NCBI RefSeq assembly: GCF_037076425.1
Contig: NZ_AP028127.1
Coordinates: 588,001 to 652,000, forward strand
Direction of reading: 5' to 3'
Source of the DNA: Turicibacter faecis
Lineage (GTDB): Bacteria; Bacillota_I; Bacilli_A; MOL361; Turicibacteraceae
Length of the DNA: 64,000 nt
Shown here one piece after another: positions 25,664-34,704 of the stretch; the first letter of the stretch is position 1; each line of letters begins with the position of its first letter. The notes beneath the pieces were generated by a model that searched no databases, was not told where the DNA came from, and saw only the letters and a list, made by a program, of their open reading frames with translations. The translations under genes and the position numbers were made by a program.

Positions 25664-27802
25664 GTGTTAACGATGCAAGGAAGATTTTCATGCTATTTAG
25701 ATGAGTATAATAAGATTACGGTACTTGTTCCTAAAAGTTACTATGGGGGAGAAATTGATCCATTTTATTTAATTGATACAGAGACCTCGGAAACTTACGA
25801 ATTAAAGGTCGAAGAAAAATGTGATTTTTATAATGAGATTAAGTATATTTTGTCGATTAAAGGTTTCGTTAAAGTCGGAACTGAATATCAAGTGATTGAT
25901 ACTTATCAAAATACCAACTATCTATTTTTAGGATACATTGCTAGAACGGCTGAATTTGATAAACGATTTTATTATGAAGGTCAAGATCTAGGGCCTACCT
26001 ATCGAAAGGAAAGGACTCAATTTAAGGTATGGGCCCCTACGGCGACGCAAGTACAGCTCATTTTATATGAAGATGATGTGACTCATTTTAGACGCATGAA
26101 AAGATGCCCTCGAGGGGTATGGGAGTTAACGATTGATCAGGATTTGGAGGGTTGTCGCTATCGCTATGAGATTGTAAATAATCTTATTCGTCAAGAGGCC
26201 ATTGATCCTTATGCTATTGCCTCAACGGCCAATGCTGAGTATAGTGTGGTTGTGGATCCCTCGAAGTGTGTAAAAGTAAATCAGGCTATTCGTCCTAAAT
26301 TGGAACATCCGACGGATGCCATTATTTATGAGTTAAGTATTCGTGATTTTACTATCGATCCCTCGTCACGCGTGAACCAACGTGGAAAATTTTTGGGACT
26401 TACAGAGGAAGTCGTGGACGAAAAAACTGGGCGTCGCTTTGGTCTTGCGTATCTTAAAGAACTTGGGGTAACGCATATTCAATTGCTACCTATTTTTGAT
26501 TTTTCAGGTGTCGATGAGCTAAATCCTCTAGATTCCTATAATTGGGGCTATAATCCTGCACAATATAATGTTCCAGAGGGGAGTTATGCCTCAGATGTTC
26601 ATAACCCGTATACTCGCATTAATGAACTTCGAACGATGATTAATTGTTTGCATGAAAATGGATTTGGGGTTATTATGGATGTGGTATATAATCATGTTTA
26701 TGAACGAAGAACTTTTCCATTTGATGCGATGGTTCCTACGTATTTTTATCGTTATGATTATCAAGGGATGCCGTCCGATGGAAGTGGATGTGGGAATGAT
26801 TTAGCCACTGAGCGACGAATGGTACGTAAATTTATTTTGGATTCTATTAAGTTTTGGACAAAAGAATATGGCGTGGATGGATTCCGATTTGATTTGATGG
26901 GGATTCTCGATGTGGATACGATGAATGAAATTAGTCAATTTTGTGAGGAATATGACCCAAGTATTTTATTATACGGTGAAGGTTGGGATATGAATACCCC
27001 GTTACCACAAGCCCAAAAGGCGGCAAAGTTTAATGCTTATAAATTACCTCGTATTGCTCATTTTAATGATGCTTTTCGCGATACGATTAAGGGACATACG
27101 TTTAATCATCAGGATCGAGGGTTAGCACTAGGGAATTTTGGTTCTGCTAACTATGGAAAACGATTGCTATCAGGAAGTTCGGGTTTAAATGAAGATATGT
27201 TTTATCAACCGACCCAAAGTATTAATTATATCGAATGTCACGACAATCATACGCTTTGGGATCGAATGAAACTATCAAATAGTGATGAAGATAGTCTAAC
27301 CTGGCAAAAACGACAGATATTAGCAACTGCAATGGTCATTTTAGCACAAGGAATTCCATTTATTCATTGTGGGCAAGAATTTTTTAGAAGTAAGCAAGGG
27401 GTTGAAAATAGTTATAATTCACCCGATTCAATTAATGCTATTCGATGGGATGAAGCGTATCAGCATGAAAAAAGTATGAATTTAGTTAAAGGGTACATTA
27501 AAATTCGTCGGGCACATCGTGCCTTCCGTTTACATAACGCCTATCTTGTAAAAAAACATCTGTCTATTTTTCAACATCATAATTCTGTGATAGAATATAA
27601 TTTGAGAAATGTGAAGGATTACGGATGTTGGAACGACATTCGGGTATTCTTTAACACTCAAAATTATGAAGTGAATATACCTATCATTACTTCTGATTTT
27701 ACGTTGATTGCTGATGAAAATCAAAGTGGGATTACTCCCATTAAATTACTAACAGGTGATTTGAAAATGCCGCCTTTAAGTGTGATGATTCTTGTAAAAT
27801 AA
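25664..27802 (+). CDS. pulA: Type I pullulanase
   Basis: GH13 debranching enzyme cleaving alpha-1,6 bonds in pullulan, starch or glycogen; about 712 aa, no signal peptide, so intracellular. An N-terminal carbohydrate-binding region and a CBM48-like domain (FKVWAPTATQVQLILY) precede the catalytic barrel. The type I signature YNWGYNPAQYN, region I (DVVYNHVY), region II with the Asp nucleophile (GFRFDLMGI), region III (YGEGWDM, acid/base Glu) and region IV (CHDNHTLWD) are all present. GTG 25664 has AAGGAGGG 7 bases upstream; a longer frame lacks a site. It probably works with GlgC/GlgA in glycogen turnover. Confidence 0.9.
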   Translation: MLTMQGRFSCYLDEYNKITVLVPKSYYGGEIDPFYLIDTETSETYELKVEEKCDFYNEIKYILSIKGFVKVGTEYQVIDTYQNTNYLFLGYIARTAEFDKRFYYEGQDLGPTYRKERTQFKVWAPTATQVQLILYEDDVTHFRRMKRCPRGVWELTIDQDLEGCRYRYEIVNNLIRQEAIDPYAIASTANAEYSVVVDPSKCVKVNQAIRPKLEHPTDAIIYELSIRDFTIDPSSRVNQRGKFLGLTEEVVDEKTGRRFGLAYLKELGVTHIQLLPIFDFSGVDELNPLDSYNWGYNPAQYNVPEGSYASDVHNPYTRINELRTMINCLHENGFGVIMDVVYNHVYERRTFPFDAMVPTYFYRYDYQGMPSDGSGCGNDLATERRMVRKFILDSIKFWTKEYGVDGFRFDLMGILDVDTMNEISQFCEEYDPSILLYGEGWDMNTPLPQAQKAAKFNAYKLPRIAHFNDAFRDTIKGHTFNHQDRGLALGNFGSANYGKRLLSGSSGLNEDMFYQPTQSINYIECHDNHTLWDRMKLSNSDEDSLTWQKRQILATAMVILAQGIPFIHCGQEFFRSKQGVENSYNSPDSINAIRWDEAYQHEKSMNLVKGYIKIRRAHRAFRLHNAYLVKKHLSIFQHHNSVIEYNLRNVKDYGCWNDIRVFFNTQNYEVNIPIITSDFTLIADENQSGITPIKLLTGDLKMPPLSVMILVK

Positions 27803-27863
27803 TGCAGCTTTTAAAAGGTAAGACATTGAGATGATGATAGGGCTTAAGTCAAAATAGATAGTG

Positions 27864-27894
27864 AAAAATCCTTAGCACTGCTAAGGATTTTTTA
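27864..27894 (+). terminator. Terminator after pulA
   Basis: AAAAATCCTTAG and CTAAGGATTTTTT stem. Confidence 0.85.
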
Positions 27895-27915
27895 TTCAGA
27901 AATGGAGTGCAAATC

Positions 27916-29397
27916 ATGACGGATATTGTCCATATTAAAGTAGAGGGAATCGAAGATGAACTTATTTTGAGCGCTATGCAAGTACTGAATCAGACGTTTT
28001 ATGAAACGTCGTCCATTAATCAATCATCGGCTCCAAATCTAACGTTTAAGTTTTCTGAGCGGATGGAGAATGATCGTCTCCTTGTGCAGGGGGAGTTAAA
28101 TGGCAAGGTACAATCGCTTGAAAGAAAAGTCGTTTTAAAACAGGAAACTAAGATTCGTAAATATGCGTATCTAGCGGTGTATTTACTTTTATTACAACAA
28201 CATACAGGAAAAGTTCAATCATGGGGATTGTTAAATGGGATGCGTCCTACGAAGCTTGTTCATGGGATGAAAAAACGAAACTATAGCGATACTGAAATTA
28301 AGGAGTATATGCAAGAGGAGTATTTAGTGTCTGATGAGAAGATTGATTTGTTACTAGAAGTGGCTAATCATCAATTAAAGGTTATTCCTGACTTACACAC
28401 CATCCATGAAGAAGTTAGTATTTATATTGGGATTCCATTTTGCCCAACACGTTGTGCGTATTGTACGTTTGCCGCGTATGCTTATGAACCGTTTAAAAAA
28501 TGGGTTGAACCGTTTTTAGATGCCTTACTAGAGGAAATTAAAATAGTTGGGTCCTTTGTTAAAGAAAGAGGCATTAAAATTACCTCTATTTACTTCGGTG
28601 GGGGAACAGCCACCACCTTAACGAAGGAACAGTTCGAAATGTTACTCCTCACGGTTTATCAAAATTTAGCTAGTGCAGCAGAGGTGCGCGAAATTACGGT
28701 GGAAGCGGGACGGCCAGATACGATTACACCAGAGAAGTTAGCGTTATTAAAGCAGTATGGAATTCACCGAATTAGCATTAATCCGCAATCATTTCATCAG
28801 CGAACGTTAGATGAAATTGGCCGTCATCATACGGTTGAGGATGTCATTGAAAAATATGAGATGGCAAAGCAATATGGGTTTGATAATGTGAACATGGACC
28901 TTATTGTGGGACTTCCAAACGAAGGATGTGAAGAGCTTGCCTATAGTTTAAGGGAAATAGAGCGGTTACAACCTGAATCGTTAACGGTTCATATGCTTGC
29001 CTTTAAACGACGTTCGAAAATAACGAAAAATCGTGGACTTTATACGACTGCTTCAAAAGAAGAGTTACAACGCATGGGTCAAATGACGTATGATTTTGCG
29101 AAAGAAAATCACTATATTCCGTATTATTTATACCGACAAAAAAATATTTCAGGTAACATGGAGAATATCGGATATTCTAAGGTTGGACAAGAGAGTATTT
29201 ATAATATTTTAATTATGGAAGAAGCACAAAATATTTTAGGATTAGGTGTTGGTGCATCAAGTAAATATTTAATTGGGACTTCTGTTCATAATCCAAAAGA
29301 TTTAAAAACATATATTGATTCTTATCAAACGTATGCCGATAAGAAGATTGAGACACTCATTGAAAGTTTGGAGATAGGTGATACACATGCAAATTAA
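27916..29397 (+). CDS. hemZ: Coproporphyrinogen III oxidase-like radical SAM protein HemZ
   Basis: A 493-aa oxygen-independent coproporphyrinogen oxidase family enzyme. The radical SAM cluster motif is CPTRCAYC near residue 177, followed by YFGGGTATTL and the VGLPNEG segment; a 165-residue N-terminal extension is typical of HemZ. Neither the cell's haem pathway nor the true substrate can be judged from this window. ATG 27916 has GGAG 8 bases upstream. It overlaps the yhaM-like gene by 11 bp, so they are one operon. Confidence 0.85.
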   Translation: MTDIVHIKVEGIEDELILSAMQVLNQTFYETSSINQSSAPNLTFKFSERMENDRLLVQGELNGKVQSLERKVVLKQETKIRKYAYLAVYLLLLQQHTGKVQSWGLLNGMRPTKLVHGMKKRNYSDTEIKEYMQEEYLVSDEKIDLLLEVANHQLKVIPDLHTIHEEVSIYIGIPFCPTRCAYCTFAAYAYEPFKKWVEPFLDALLEEIKIVGSFVKERGIKITSIYFGGGTATTLTKEQFEMLLLTVYQNLASAAEVREITVEAGRPDTITPEKLALLKQYGIHRISINPQSFHQRTLDEIGRHHTVEDVIEKYEMAKQYGFDNVNMDLIVGLPNEGCEELAYSLREIERLQPESLTVHMLAFKRRSKITKNRGLYTTASKEELQRMGQMTYDFAKENHYIPYYLYRQKNISGNMENIGYSKVGQESIYNILIMEEAQNILGLGVGASSKYLIGTSVHNPKDLKTYIDSYQTYADKKIETLIESLEIGDTHAN

Positions 29398-30316
29398 AGA
29401 TTTAAAAGCAAAAGAGGATACAACATTAACTGTTATGATTAAGTCTGTTCAGTCGCTAAGAACGGCTGCACAAAAACCGTATTTAAAATTTGAATTTGTA
29501 GATAAGAGTGGTTCGATTTTTGCGAATAAGTGGAGTGTGAAACCGAGTGAGTTAGAAGCTTTTTCGGCAGGACAAATTGTGACGGTCAAAGGATTGGTTC
29601 AACTTTATAATGCTCAAAAGCAGTGGAATATTGAATCCATTTCTGTGGTAGAGGGGGATGTCGATCCCGCTGATTACGTCGAATCTTCTTCAATGACAGT
29701 TGAGTCATTAAAGGAATATATGGGGCAGTTTATGGGGCAAATGCAAGAGGGATATTATAAGGAGATTCTTCAATACTTCTTAGACAAATATGAACAAGAA
29801 TTTTATGTGCATCCGGCAGCCAGCCGAATGCATCATGCCTTTCGCTCAGGACTAGCTCAACATGTTTTTGAAATGTTGAAAATGGGAGAAGCTTATTGTG
29901 AGCTTTATCCGATTGTAAATCGTGACTTGCTCTATGCTGGAATTATTTTGCATGACCTTGGAAAATTATTTGAGATGAGCTATGAAAAGTGTGTTAAGAC
30001 GGAGTATACGCTTGAGGGGTTAATGGTTGGACATATTAATATGATGGTTTCAATGATTGACGAAGCTTCTCGTGAGTTAGGCTATCAAGGGGAAGAGGTA
30101 TTGTTTTTAAAGCATATGGTTATTGCTCATCACGGGAAATTAGAATGGGGTTCACCTAAGGAACCTATGATTATTGAAGCTGAATTACTACATTATTTAG
30201 ATGTTGTCTCTGCTAAGATGACGGCAGCGACGATGGCGCTTCAGCACTGTGCCGCTGGAGAAATGAGTGATCGTATTCCGATGTTAGATAACCGAAGATT
30301 TTATCACCATAAATAA
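29387..30316 (+). CDS. yhaM: 3'-5' exoribonuclease YhaM family
   Basis: A 309-aa protein. Residues 1 to about 95 form an OB-fold nucleic-acid binding domain (LKAKEDTTLTVMIKSVQSL), and residues about 150-300 an HD phosphohydrolase domain with HHAFRSGLAQHV, HDLGK and HHGKLEWG metal ligands. YhaM trims RNA 3' ends and single-stranded DNA. The start is ATG 29387, since AGGTG is 6 bases upstream, and it overlaps hemZ. A bidirectional terminator separates it from the convergent foldase gene. Confidence 0.9.
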   Translation: MQIKDLKAKEDTTLTVMIKSVQSLRTAAQKPYLKFEFVDKSGSIFANKWSVKPSELEAFSAGQIVTVKGLVQLYNAQKQWNIESISVVEGDVDPADYVESSSMTVESLKEYMGQFMGQMQEGYYKEILQYFLDKYEQEFYVHPAASRMHHAFRSGLAQHVFEMLKMGEAYCELYPIVNRDLLYAGIILHDLGKLFEMSYEKCVKTEYTLEGLMVGHINMMVSMIDEASRELGYQGEEVLFLKHMVIAHHGKLEWGSPKEPMIIEAELLHYLDVVSAKMTAATMALQHCAAGEMSDRIPMLDNRRFYHHK

Positions 30317-30317
30317 A

Positions 30318-30353
30318 AAAATGACTGGTCGTTTTAGACCAGTCATTTTTTTA
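30318..30353. terminator. Bidirectional terminator between yhaM and the foldase gene
   Basis: AATGACTGGTC and GACCAGTCATT stem, flanked by A and T runs. Confidence 0.88.
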
Positions 30354-31946
30354 TTATTCAGCTGTATCTCCTGTTTCTTGATTGTTTTCCTCAGCAGGTT
30401 GATTTTCATTTGATTGTGTTTGACGGGCAGCCTCTTCATCGGCAGCTTGTTTTTCGATGTTCGCTACAATTGTTTCATAACGTTTTTGTAATGTCTCATC
30501 GGTAAATTTAAAGTTAGCCTCTGAGCGGAATTTAATTAATAATGTCTCTAAACGTAATTGAGTATATTGTTGTTGGCGTGCTAATGACTCAAGTTCTTCT
30601 TTCGCATCTTCGAAAGATTTTACTTCAGTTTTTTCTTCAGCTTCTTTATCTGTTGATTCTGATTTTTCAGCTTTATCGGCTTGTGCTTTTTCACCGTATT
30701 TTTCATCATATAATTGTTGAAGCATTTCATCTGTAATCGGGTAAGCCTCGGCTAAGGCTGCATCTTGCAATTGAGCGAGTTTGAAATATTCATAAATTTC
30801 ATCGTCGTTATTTAATCCGTTTTGCGCCATTGCTGTATAATAATTTGTTCCGTAAGCAACTTTAAATTGATCAATTAATTCTTTAATGGCTTTTTTGTCA
30901 ACTGGATATTTCTTTTCTAATAATTTACCGTCAATTAATGAAATTCCATCAGATAATCCGTAAGCTGGAACTAATTCATTGTATAATTGCTCAACCGTAT
31001 ATTCATGGTCTTTAATTTTAGCAACGACTGAATTACTAGTTTCATTTGATTTTTTATATGTTTTTGAATAATCAGTATATTGCTCTTCTAAGAAGTCGTT
31101 CATTAAGACAAATCCTGCTTCTTCACGTTTTTCCGCAAGGGCAGCAACGAACGCTTCATCTGATAATTTTTTCTCACGAAGTTTTTCAGTTAATTCCTCT
31201 TTTACTTCTTCAAATGGTTTTTTCTCACCTTCAGAGTATTTATAAATGACGTGATATCCAAATTGTGTTTTAACTGGCTCTGTTGTATACGTTCCAACCT
31301 CAAGAGCGTAAGCAGCATCTTCGAAATCACTAATCATGGCACCTTGACCGAATGTTCCAAGATCTCCACCTTTATCTTTTGTTCCATCCGTTCCATATTC
31401 TTTTGCTAACTCTTGGAAAGTAGCTTCTTTATCTTCTGCTTCATCTAATTTTTTAATAATTTCTTTTGCTGTCTTTTCATCAGCCACTAAAATATGGCGA
31501 GCTCCAATTTCGTAAGCTCTCTCATATGCTTTTTCAAGTTCTTCATCCGTTACGACTGAAATTTCATCCGCTACTTTTTGGCGATATAAATTTAATTCGA
31601 TATATTGGCGAAGTTCCGCTTCATCCTTAAATCCTTGAGCAGTTAAAAATTCCTCAAAATTAGCATTTTTTTCTTTATATTGAGCGATGATTTTATCGAC
31701 TTCCGCTTCATCAATTTCATATTGTTGAGATAAAACATCGAAATCAACTAAGTCTAATAGTGCACCTAATCCCGCTTTGGTTACCATTTTATCAAATACT
31801 TGTTGTTTTGTAATATCACCGACATCAGAGGTAATAAATTTTTCATTTCCATTTGGGACACTCATCCCAATTTCGTTTTTATTTGAACAGGCACCGAGAA
31901 ATAATGTTGTAACAACGGCCGCTGTTGCTAGGAAGTACTTTTTCAT
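30354..31946 (-). CDS. PrsA-like lipoprotein foldase with parvulin domain and duplicated N-domain
   Basis: A 530-aa predicted surface lipoprotein: signal peptide MKKYFLATAAVVTTLFLGAC with lipobox LGAC. A SurA-like N-domain (about residues 35-150) is followed by a parvulin peptidyl-prolyl isomerase domain (ARHILVADE, GGDLGTFGQG, QFGYHVIYKY). A second copy of the N-domain fold then appears (KKAIKELIDQFK, LPITDEML-like region), without a second parvulin, and the C-terminus is very acidic. PrsA proteins are near 290 aa, so this one is almost double. It should assist folding of exported proteins. ATG 31946 is chosen for the signal peptide and the AGAGGATG site. Confidence 0.82.
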   Translation of the reverse strand: MKKYFLATAAVVTTLFLGACSNKNEIGMSVPNGNEKFITSDVGDITKQQVFDKMVTKAGLGALLDLVDFDVLSQQYEIDEAEVDKIIAQYKEKNANFEEFLTAQGFKDEAELRQYIELNLYRQKVADEISVVTDEELEKAYERAYEIGARHILVADEKTAKEIIKKLDEAEDKEATFQELAKEYGTDGTKDKGGDLGTFGQGAMISDFEDAAYALEVGTYTTEPVKTQFGYHVIYKYSEGEKKPFEEVKEELTEKLREKKLSDEAFVAALAEKREEAGFVLMNDFLEEQYTDYSKTYKKSNETSNSVVAKIKDHEYTVEQLYNELVPAYGLSDGISLIDGKLLEKKYPVDKKAIKELIDQFKVAYGTNYYTAMAQNGLNNDDEIYEYFKLAQLQDAALAEAYPITDEMLQQLYDEKYGEKAQADKAEKSESTDKEAEEKTEVKSFEDAKEELESLARQQQYTQLRLETLLIKFRSEANFKFTDETLQKRYETIVANIEKQAADEEAARQTQSNENQPAEENNQETGDTAE

Positions 31947-32058
31947 TGTGTTCACATCCTCTATTTTGTTTAATTTAACGTTTTTAATCATATCATTTTT
32001 CAAATTTTGGAACAATATTTTTTTGGTAGGTTTTTGTGGAATTTGAGTAAAAACATAA

Positions 32059-32085
32059 ACCAAATTGCGAAAAATTCATAGGATA
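32059..32085 (+). promoter_or_regulatory. SigK-type sporulation promoter
   Basis: AC at 32059-32060, a 16-base spacer and CATAGGATA at 32077-32085 match the SigK pattern (AC then CATAnnnTA). It lies 48 bp before a YjcZ-type spore gene, which fits mother-cell expression. Confidence 0.55.
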
Positions 32086-32132
32086 TATTAGCTCAGGAAA
32101 CTGAGTGGAAAGGTTGGAAAGGAGTTGAGATT

Positions 32133-32225
32133 ATGTTCGGAAATGGTTGTGCATTTATCTTAGTTTTATTTATCTTATTAGTTATTATTGGATGCGGATG
32201 TGGATGCGGATTCGGTATGTGCTAA
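32133..32225 (+). CDS. YjcZ-family small sporulation protein, copy 1
   Basis: A 30-aa peptide: MFGNGCAFILVLF followed by ILLVIIGCGCGCGFGMC. One membrane helix is capped by an N-terminal Gly/Cys turn and a Cys-Gly repeat tail. This CxFxLVLFILLVII core is the hallmark of YjcZ/YhbO-like spore peptides of Firmicutes. GGAAAGGAG precedes the ATG. A second copy follows 86 bp downstream. It supports a spore-forming host. Confidence 0.8.
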   Translation: MFGNGCAFILVLFILLVIIGCGCGCGFGMC

Positions 32226-32311
32226 TCGAAGTAAAATGAGATCCAAGTAATCTTAAGCTCAATTGGGAGCCTATATCTAAATTATGATTAAATTTTAAGG
32301 AGAGATTTATT

Positions 32312-32398
32312 ATGTGTGGAAATAACTGTGCATTTATTTTAGTTTTATTTATTTTATTAGTGATCATCAGCTGCTGCTGTGGTAGAATGGTTTGCTAA
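32312..32398 (+). CDS. YjcZ-family small sporulation protein, copy 2
   Basis: A 28-aa paralogue of the preceding gene: the same CAFILVLFILLVII core, but the tail is SCCCGRMVC instead of Cys-Gly repeats. AAGGAG precedes the ATG by 8 bases. I see no separate SigK promoter, so it probably shares the upstream one. A terminator follows at 32454. The Cys-rich ends suggest metal binding or disulfides in the spore coat; this is speculative. Confidence 0.78.
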   Translation: MCGNNCAFILVLFILLVIISCCCGRMVC

Positions 32399-32453
32399 TT
32401 AGTAAATAATTTATAGTGATAAAAAGTGAATGGTATCCGCTATTATGTGGGGA

Positions 32454-32478
32454 AAAGGACCGTAAGGTCCTTTTTATT
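32454..32478 (+). terminator. Terminator after the YjcZ pair
   Basis: AAAAGGACC and GGTCCTTTTT around GTAA. Confidence 0.85.
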
Positions 32479-32745
32479 ATGCAAAAATAAGCCTAGGATA
32501 GTTTAGAATAGCTATTTCCTTATTATAAGGATAAGAGATAGAGAAGGGATCTTTAATCTCATTCACATGGGTTTGTTAGAAAGTCTTTTTAAATGTCTAA
32601 ATTGTACTCAAGAGACATATAGTTTATTAGGTGTCAAAAAGAGATTAAATCAGAGGCGATTTATTTGATTTAAGTTTTTTTCAAGTAGATAAACACCGAC
32701 TTTTTGGTCATCTCTTTGATTCTTAATTATTAAGGAGGAGGTCTC

Positions 32746-33228
32746 ATGAGACAATCAAGTTTAACGCCAGAAAATTATGAAAAGTTGTCACTTTTTATCG
32801 AGGCGCATTCGAAAGAGACGGATGGCTTAATGCCGATTTTACATGAAGCACAAAATATTTTTGGGTATATTCCACTTGAGGTTCAAAAATTTATCTCAAG
32901 TCGGACGGGAATCTCGGTAGCTAGAATTCATGGAGTCGTTACGTTCTATTCCCAATTTTCAACAACTCCTAAAGGTGAGCATGTGGTCGGGGTTTGCTTA
33001 GGAACGGCTTGTTATGTCAAAGGTTCGCAGGCGATTTTAGATAAAATAAAGGCAGAGCTTGGAATTGAACCTGACCAGACAACGGCTGATGGAAAATTTT
33101 CATTAGTAGCCACACGTTGTATTGGGGCCTGTGGGTTAGCCCCTGTTATGACGGTAGATGATGAGGTTTATGGAAAGGTGACATTGAAACAAATTGATGA
33201 CATCTTTAAAAAGTATAACGATGAATGA
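32746..33228 (+). CDS. NADH-dependent [FeFe]-hydrogenase, NuoE-like [2Fe-2S] subunit
   Basis: First gene of the hydrogenase operon. A 160-aa NuoE/HndA-type thioredoxin-fold [2Fe-2S] protein: helical N-terminal part (EAQNIFGYIPLEVQ, THGVVTFYSQF-like region) and the four ligand cysteines in CLGTAC and CIGACG. It passes electrons in the NADH/ferredoxin-coupled bifurcating hydrogenase with the NuoF-like (34705) and catalytic (36537) subunits. AAGGAGGAGG precedes the ATG. The 270-bp upstream region holds an AAAGAGAT/ATCTCTTT inverted repeat but no clear Rex box. Confidence 0.9.
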   Translation: MRQSSLTPENYEKLSLFIEAHSKETDGLMPILHEAQNIFGYIPLEVQKFISSRTGISVARIHGVVTFYSQFSTTPKGEHVVGVCLGTACYVKGSQAILDKIKAELGIEPDQTTADGKFSLVATRCIGACGLAPVMTVDDEVYGKVTLKQIDDIFKKYNDE

Positions 33229-33337
33229 ATCTATCCCATTTTTGTAAGGGGCGAATGAAGCGACAGGGTCGGTTTGAGCCTACCCTCGATGCTTAGAAAA
33301 TTTGCTTAAATGGGTAAGAATAAAAGGAATGATAGCT

Positions 33338-33682
33338 GTGAATAGGAGTCCAACTTTTAAATGTTTCCCTATTTATGCGTTAAGTCCCGGGATAGACGAT
33401 CAACTTCAACAGGTTCATGACCTATATGTAGGTGATTTATTGAGTCACGTGTTAAAGCAGGCTAAACCTCATCAAGTATGGTTAACGGTTCAGAGTCATC
33501 CAACGATTGTTGCGGTTGCAAGTTTAAAAAATTTAAGGGCAATTATTGTGGTAGACGGAGTGGAGGTACCGGCAGAAACGATAGAGGCTGCTAGTCAAAA
33601 TGGAGTTCATTTATTTTCTTCTCCCTTGAGCGCTGTCGAACTTATCAAGTTATTTACATTGAGGGATAGCCAGAGGTATTGA
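33338..33682 (+). CDS. DRTGG-domain protein of the hydrogenase operon
   Basis: About 114 aa. The segment YVGDLLSHVLKQAKP followed by VWLTVQSHPTIVAVASL and later GVHLFSSPLSAVELIKL fits the DRTGG domain found beside HydA/Hnd clusters in clostridia. The domain occurs in regulators and kinases, but no catalytic motif is visible; a regulatory or assembly role is inferred. The start is uncertain: GTG 33338 has AAAAGGA 9 bases upstream, while ATG 33329 abuts it. Confidence 0.72.
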   Translation: MNRSPTFKCFPIYALSPGIDDQLQQVHDLYVGDLLSHVLKQAKPHQVWLTVQSHPTIVAVASLKNLRAIIVVDGVEVPAETIEAASQNGVHLFSSPLSAVELIKLFTLRDSQRY

Positions 33683-33738
33683 AATGAGATAGTGCGTCTG
33701 GTGATTGAGGACAACGATGATGTGGGGGAGGAAAAGAG

Positions 33739-34284
33739 ATGCGGGACTTATCAATGTCTATTTTAGACCTGGCAATGAATTCAATTCGGGCGCATGCAAC
33801 GGTGATTGAAATTAAGGTCGCGGAAACATTAGAGTGGAACGAACTTGAACTTGAAATTAAGGATAATGGGGTTGGAATGTCGTCACAGGTGTGCAAGGAA
33901 GCAACTTATCCTTTTTTTACAACGAAGAGTAATCATAGAGTAGGATTAGGGATTCCGTTACTGATTGAGCGGGCTAAACAGTGTGAAGGAAATGTTCTTA
34001 TTCAGTCTAGGGAAGGAATTGGAACGAGTGTACGCGCTAAAATGAAGCTCAATCATCTGGATCGTCCACCCTTTGGAAATATCCATCAGACGTTGTATAC
34101 CATTATTCAGATAGCCCCCACGGTTAATCTGATTTATATGCATCAAAAGGGATCATTGAATTATCAATTTGAGACGCTAAGCGTCAGAGAAGTTGTGGGT
34201 GAGGAATTAATGAATCATCCGAATACAATAGCGTGGGTGAAGCGGGAAATTGAGACAAATGATTTTTCATTTACATCCTATTGA
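33739..34284 (+). CDS. HATPase-fold ATP-binding protein of the hydrogenase operon
   Basis: A 181-aa protein with GHKL ATPase motifs: N-box LDLAMNSIRAHA near residue 10 and G1 box DNGVGM near 43, then a TTKSNHRVGLGIPLL G2 region. No dimerisation/phospho-acceptor His domain or membrane helix is present, so it is a stand-alone ATPase like those in many hydrogenase clusters, perhaps an anti-sigma-like or assembly switch. A GGGGGAGG site precedes the ATG. The C-terminal 70 residues are unassigned. Confidence 0.78.
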   Translation: MRDLSMSILDLAMNSIRAHATVIEIKVAETLEWNELELEIKDNGVGMSSQVCKEATYPFFTTKSNHRVGLGIPLLIERAKQCEGNVLIQSREGIGTSVRAKMKLNHLDRPPFGNIHQTLYTIIQIAPTVNLIYMHQKGSLNYQFETLSVREVVGEELMNHPNTIAWVKREIETNDFSFTSY

Positions 34285-34304
34285 GATGAGGGGAGTGATT
34301 GGTT

Positions 34305-34673
34305 GTGAAAACATTAGAGGAGTTGGAGCAAATTCGTAAGCGCACATTAGATGATTTGCATTTAAGACGTCTTGATCAGGCACCGGTCAAAGTAGTGGTT
34401 GGTATGGGGACATGTGGTATTGCCTCAGGTGCGAGAGAAGTTTTAAAAGCGTTTGTACACGAGGTGAATCAACAGGGCTTAATGAATGTAATGATCACTC
34501 AATCGGGGGAATTTGAAGTGTGCGGAAATGAACCGGTCGTGGAGATTTTTGATCATTTAGGGAAAACAACGTATCTTCAGATGAATGGGGAGAAAGCAAA
34601 ACACGTTGTCCTAGAACATTTAATGAACGGAAAGGTCGTATCTGAGTTTACGGAAGATAGCACTTCTATTTAG
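34305..34673 (+). CDS. HndB-like thioredoxin-fold [2Fe-2S] ferredoxin homologue lacking cluster cysteines
   Basis: A 122-aa protein matching the HndB family in length and in VVVGMGTCGIASGAREVLKA, followed by a C-terminal EPVVEIFDHLG. In related subunits the second ligand loop reads TGCxGLC; here it is SGEFEVCGNEP, so only two cysteines remain in the whole protein. It may have lost the cluster and act structurally. GTG 34305 is favoured over TTG 34299, since GGGGAG at 34290-34295 is 9 bases upstream. Confidence 0.78.
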   Translation: MKTLEELEQIRKRTLDDLHLRRLDQAPVKVVVGMGTCGIASGAREVLKAFVHEVNQQGLMNVMITQSGEFEVCGNEPVVEIFDHLGKTTYLQMNGEKAKHVVLEHLMNGKVVSEFTEDSTSI

Positions 34674-34704
34674 ATGTTTTTTGTAAATAAGAGGGGGGAA
34701 CTTC

